Below, one piece after another: positions 60,869 to 64,000 of a stretch of DNA of 64,000 nucleotides. Under the pieces are notes generated by a model, which had not been told where the DNA came from, searched no databases, and saw only the letters and a program-made list of their open reading frames with translations. The position numbers were made by a program, and so were the translations under genes. The DNA is from Ureibacillus aquaedulcis (GTDB lineage: Bacteria > Bacillota > Bacilli > Bacillales_A > Planococcaceae). Each line of letters opens with the position of its first letter. Position 1 is the first letter of the stretch. The stretch is from NCBI RefSeq assembly GCF_030418165.1, contig NZ_JAUHTQ010000009.1, forward strand, positions 78,101 to 142,100, in the 5' to 3' direction.

Positions 60869-61978
60869 TTAGATTCCACTATTTAAGGCTTGTTCTTCCA
60901 ATTCCAATAGTTTTTCAAATGGCAGCACATATTCGCCAGATGGGATTCCAATGGAAAAATCAAATTCTTCATTTACATTCGATTTCGTTTTAATGGATGA
61001 CAATTTAAATGTAAAGGCTTCTTCCTCTTCCACAATAACCGTCACATCAACTGTTCCTTTACCGTAGCTAATATAGTTATCTTCAGTAATAACGATAATC
61101 TCATCCAATTGATTAATTTTCAGGAATTTATTAAACTCTGCAACTACTTCGTCCACATTAATTTCTTCTTGGGCTGCATACGCCTCTTTTAATAATTTAA
61201 TATCTTCAGCAGTTAACCCAAGAGTTTCCAAATACTCAGGATTGTCTAGAAGTTCAACAAATTTGGGTAGCATGTCATTAAGAACTGTATCGATAAATGG
61301 TTTAATTGTTTCGTTTGTTAGTTCGAATTTAATGACTTTATCTGCCTCTACACCTTCTGGAATCGTTACAGTACTTGGATCTACCTCTTTATAAAAGTCT
61401 TTTCCAAATAATTCAACGACTAAATTCATAATTTCCGCATTCAATTTCATTTGCAGATCATAATCAAGCGTACTAGCAGGTTGCCCTGAAAGCTCGGCTA
61501 GTTCAGCTAAATCATATTCAATGAATTTCCCTTTTAACTCTTTAGGTAGTGGTAGTAAAGGTGAATCAGGAAGCTTGACCCACATTTTTTCTTGAGTCAT
61601 GACCATTGGCATCGTGAATTTTGTTTCAATATCACCTTTTAGTGTAAGGTCGATATTGGCTTCTAATTGCATTGGGTCTTTTTTGTATGCACCCGAAATA
61701 TCAATTTGAATATCTTTCAACATTTCAAATATCATAGCCAATTCCGGCTCTACTTCCTCTGTTTCAGGTAAGATCAATCCTAGATTAATGTTCCCATCAA
61801 ATTTGTATGAATCTAATTCTTGTTCGTTCGCATAAACATCTTTTAGTAATTCAGTAATTGTGCTTGTCCCAGCACCCTCTTTAACATCTTTTGAAGATGC
61901 AGCATCTGCTTGTTGAAATGGCAATGCTAAAAGTAAAAGAAGTGCAAGTAAAACCGATACAACTCTAGTTTTCTTCAA
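60869..61978 (-). CDS. Secreted DUF6612/LolA-LppX-like protein
   Basis: A 369-residue exported protein. The Sec signal peptide (KKTRVVSVLLALLLLLALP, cleavage near ADA-A at about 27) is followed by an acidic beta-rich mature domain with DSYKFDGNINLGL and KMWVKLPDSPLL. The layout resembles DUF6612 and LppX-type lipid-binding proteins, but that is inference. No lipobox. I start at TTG 61978 with AGAAGGG upstream; the frame is open 20 codons further. It is monocistronic. Confidence 0.75.
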   Translation of the reverse strand: MKKTRVVSVLLALLLLLALPFQQADAASSKDVKEGAGTSTITELLKDVYANEQELDSYKFDGNINLGLILPETEEVEPELAMIFEMLKDIQIDISGAYKKDPMQLEANIDLTLKGDIETKFTMPMVMTQEKMWVKLPDSPLLPLPKELKGKFIEYDLAELAELSGQPASTLDYDLQMKLNAEIMNLVVELFGKDFYKEVDPSTVTIPEGVEADKVIKFELTNETIKPFIDTVLNDMLPKFVELLDNPEYLETLGLTAEDIKLLKEAYAAQEEINVDEVVAEFNKFLKINQLDEIIVITEDNYISYGKGTVDVTVIVEEEEAFTFKLSSIKTKSNVNEEFDFSIGIPSGEYVLPFEKLLELEEQALNSGI

Positions 61979-62214
61979 CTTTTTCCCTTCTTTCCTATAA
62001 AATTTACAATACATAGGAATTATAACATAGTTTTCCATATGATTTTATGGAGATTTTCCAAATAAATGAAAATAATATATAAGGGTTAGAGAAGAATTGA
62101 GGGTTTTTGTTATGGAGTATCTGTAGCTATTTCACGTTCATTTCTACATTTGGGGCGCATATCTTTGGGAAACTCGTTTTGTGACTTGCTTTGCACTATT
62201 TGATGCGGTTTTCC

Positions 62215-62306
62215 TTTTGAACCGTCACAATAGCATTCACTTTGCTACCGTTTGAAGCTAATTTTTTTGACTCGTCGCATTAGCTCTGGCTTTGCTACTG
62301 TTTGAT
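62215..62306. repeat. Degenerate tandem repeat, period 50
   Basis: Two 42-base units (62215-62256 and 62265-62306), 32 of 42 identical, both containing TTTTGA...CGTC-CA-TAGC...CTTTGCTAC-GTTTGA. A weaker third unit lies to the left (about 62175-62204). No gene overlaps. With 61979-62361 otherwise empty of genes, this is the main content of that gap. Confidence 0.7.
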
Positions 62307-62361
62307 TCACCTTCTCTCGTCAATCGTGGTAATCACTCTCGCTATTGCTTCTATTACTCTA

Positions 62362-62774
62362 TTATGATTTTTTGCTTATACATAAAATAATAGCATGAAG
62401 GGTAGTCAAGATAACGCCGGCTATGATTGCAATGGCTAAGCCGATAAAACCAAGGATGCGAATCCAACCTATGGTAAATGTCATGAAAATAAAGAAGTAC
62501 ACCCCCCAGCAATTATCAGCGCAAAGGGAACATTAAATGGGAATGTTCGTTTCCAACCAAAAGTCAGAAGAACGGTGAAGATTACTAAAATGGACATCAG
62601 CATTGTGTTCAACATACCCCACTTGAACAGAAAACGGGATTGAAAGGCATCGTCATGCGGCATTGGTGTATGATCAAGTAAACCTAATGCATCAAATCAA
62701 CCAATCACTCCCCAACAAACAAGACCTATAAAGACAAACCAATTGATTTTTTGGAGTGTATCCTTATACTTCAT
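62362..62774 (-). pseudogene. Decayed membrane protein gene
   Basis: ATG 62774 with GGGGGAG upstream opens MKYKDTLQKINWFVFIGLVC but meets TGA after 25 codons, where Trp would be expected. It continues as FDALGLLDHTPMPHDDAF and several membrane segments to a run of six G. There one base is missing, and the frame shifts into IFMTFTIGWIRILGFIGLAI and ends at 62362. The total length fits one base missing from 138 codons. It is a pseudogene of a four-helix membrane protein of unknown function. Confidence 0.7.
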
Positions 62775-62968
62775 TGCCTTCTCCCCCCTGTTTAGGCCAT
62801 TTGCTGAATCCCCTTTTAATGGATGATACTATGTTGCGACTAAAGAAGAGTCCCACGCCATTTATTTCAACTATGCCCTTACTAAACTTAGTTGATTTTT
62901 TACATGTACTTCTTTAAGCTAAACATATCTAGATTATTAGTTAACCGAGAAAGTTGGTTGTTTAAAAA

Positions 62969-63646
62969 ATGGACCATCCTGAATTACTTTTTAAAATTGA
63001 TAACCACTCACCTTTGCCAATCAATGTACAAATCAAGGAACAGATCAAATGGTTAATCGGAAAAGATATACTTAAACCTGGCGATACACTACCTTCAACG
63101 AATCAGCTAGCTGAACAACTTACCGTTAATCGTAATACGATTCAAGCGGTCTACTCTCAACTGAAAGAAGAAGGTCTGTTGCTCATTCAAAAAGGGAAAG
63201 GTACACAAGTTGCCGGTGAGGAAGTAGTTGCAAGGTTTAAAAGACAACATTCCTACTATCCATTTGTTGAAAAACTAGCGAAGGAAGCGTACGAATTAGG
63301 TTACAGTCTGGAAAAGGTTCTATTGTCCGGATTTGCCTACATGCAGCTCTTTGGCCAACCTCTCAAACAGGAAAGACGTTATCTTTTTATTGAATGCACG
63401 CACATTCCATGCACTTTTTATCTGGATGAGATTAAAAGAATGACAACAGCATCGATTGATAAAATTGATATCTCGGATTCAACAGATACAACCCTAATTG
63501 AGGCCATTCACCATAGTGATGTGATTGTAACACGATTCGATTTGGTGGATAAGGTAAAGAAGTTTGCTGATGCGGCTCAAAAAACAGTCATTTCCGTGGG
63601 GTCCACGAATGATGTATCACTGTTGCTTAATATGATAAGAGGATAG
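62969..63646 (+). CDS. GntR family regulator
   Basis: A 225-residue GntR protein with the winged helix LKPGDTLPSTNQLAEQLTVNRNTIQAVYSQLKEEGLL (about 35-72) and a C-terminal domain of about 130 residues, shorter than the MocR or UTRA types. It could be truncated at the C-terminus. The ribosome site is weak. A small membrane protein gene lies downstream. Target unknown. Confidence 0.8.
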   Translation: MDHPELLFKIDNHSPLPINVQIKEQIKWLIGKDILKPGDTLPSTNQLAEQLTVNRNTIQAVYSQLKEEGLLLIQKGKGTQVAGEEVVARFKRQHSYYPFVEKLAKEAYELGYSLEKVLLSGFAYMQLFGQPLKQERRYLFIECTHIPCTFYLDEIKRMTTASIDKIDISDSTDTTLIEAIHHSDVIVTRFDLVDKVKKFADAAQKTVISVGSTNDVSLLLNMIRG

Positions 63647-63844
63647 TGATGAGTGCTGTTTTGCTATTAACATGTAAATACAATAGATGTATATAACATT
63701 TGAAAAATAGGAAGTTAGAGAATGGCTATTCGATAAATGATTAGCGACTTTTTGTTCTTTTTTTGTTTGACTTTACAATAGGAAGATGGATAATTAAATA
63801 GAATCAAAGATAAAATAGACCAGAAAGAAAAAAGGAGAGATACG

Positions 63845-63952
63845 ATGTTCGACCAAGCTGCATTTTTTATTCTAGAAGCACTTACCGTTTTAACTGTTTT
63901 AGTTATTGTGATTGGAATCCCTCTTGGAGATACATTGCTTCGCAGAAAATAA
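63845..63952 (+). CDS. Very small membrane protein, 35 residues
   Basis: AAAGGAGAG six bases before ATG 63845 opens a 35-codon frame made of one hydrophobic helix (about 8-26) ending in LGDTLLRRK. It has the form of a single-helix small membrane protein. The ribosome site is the main support. Confidence 0.55.
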   Translation: MFDQAAFFILEALTVLTVLVIVIGIPLGDTLLRRK

Positions 63953-63959
63953 CTCTGAA

Positions 63960-64000
63960 TGAGGCTGGGACATAACCCAAAAACATCATTTTCCTCAAGT
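63960..64000. mobile_element. Edge of a second copy of the MITE-like element
   Basis: TGAGGCTGGGACATAACCC, then AAAAACATCATTTTCCTC, matches the right end of the 35466-35713 element in reverse orientation. It continues past the window. Confidence 0.65.

Noticed and set aside
1..64000. CRISPR array, tRNA, rRNA or prophage
   Set aside because: No regularly spaced direct repeats with unique spacers, no tRNA-like cloverleaf noticed, and no phage structural or integrase genes among the coding regions.

Overview
The window looks like ordinary chromosome from a low-GC Gram-positive bacterium of the order Bacillales, probably Bacillaceae or a Lysinibacillus/Psychrobacillus-type relative. The evidence is strong AGGAGG-type ribosome sites, frequent TTG/GTG starts, three perfectly spaced sigma-B promoters, a FosB thiol transferase (a bacillithiol enzyme), and homologues of Bacillus adhA/adhR, czrA/czcD, ydfHIJ, yflT and ymaF. 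I see no rRNA, tRNA, CRISPR array, prophage or intact transposase.

Layout. 1-3.8 kb: a DUF4184 fragment, a Cys-rich copper-storage-like protein, an NAD(P)-binding protein, a GAF-GGDEF protein, then a scar where broken ABC-transporter genes meet. 4-7.6 kb: a TerD-vWA protein and three YflT stress paralogues, each with its own sigma-B promoter. 7.6-10.8 kb: a fatty-acid-type operon (two acyl-CoA dehydrogenases, one crotonase). 11-14.4 kb: adhA/adhR aldehyde response and czrA-czcD metal efflux. 14.4-20.5 kb: two LysR-exporter divergons (YeiH type and TSUP type), a radical SAM protein, DUF454 and a hotdog thioesterase. 20.9-33.5 kb: small enzymes, membrane proteins and regulators, including two histidine phosphatases and a DUF2089/SHOCT operon. 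33.5-40 kb: fosB, a MetE-like methyltransferase, a MITE-like repeat, and an MMPL exporter with its two-component system. 40-48.3 kb: a MerR-YitT divergon, a TetR-SMR efflux operon, VanZ, DinB and a dehalogenase-like hydrolase. 48.5-55 kb: CGNR regulator, nucleoside hydrolase, a gene split by an in-frame TGA, small membrane proteins, a TrmB-LysE divergon and YmaF. 55-64 kb: two aldo-keto reductases, a cupin, an FMN reductase, secreted proteins, a decayed membrane gene, a GntR regulator and the edge of a second copy of the MITE-like repeat.

How it fits together. The region is a chain of small regulator-target units: AdhR-AdhA, CzrA-CzcD, LysR-YeiH, LysR-TSUP, MerR-YitT, TetR-SMR, CGNR-hydrolase, TrmB-LysE, TetR-AKR-cupin. 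For most of them an inverted-repeat operator is visible between or before the genes. The common theme is export and detoxification (aldehydes, zinc-type metals, fosfomycin, drugs, sulfur anions, amino acids) plus general stress.

The least explained structures are: a 248-bp element with inverted termini and a GC-rich core whose terminal half recurs at the right edge; a family of GCGCATTTC-type hairpins at many gene ends; a 44-bp near-perfect palindrome; and a gene interrupted by TGA-C. I did not find a clearly new multi-gene system. Everything here was read by eye, without database searches.
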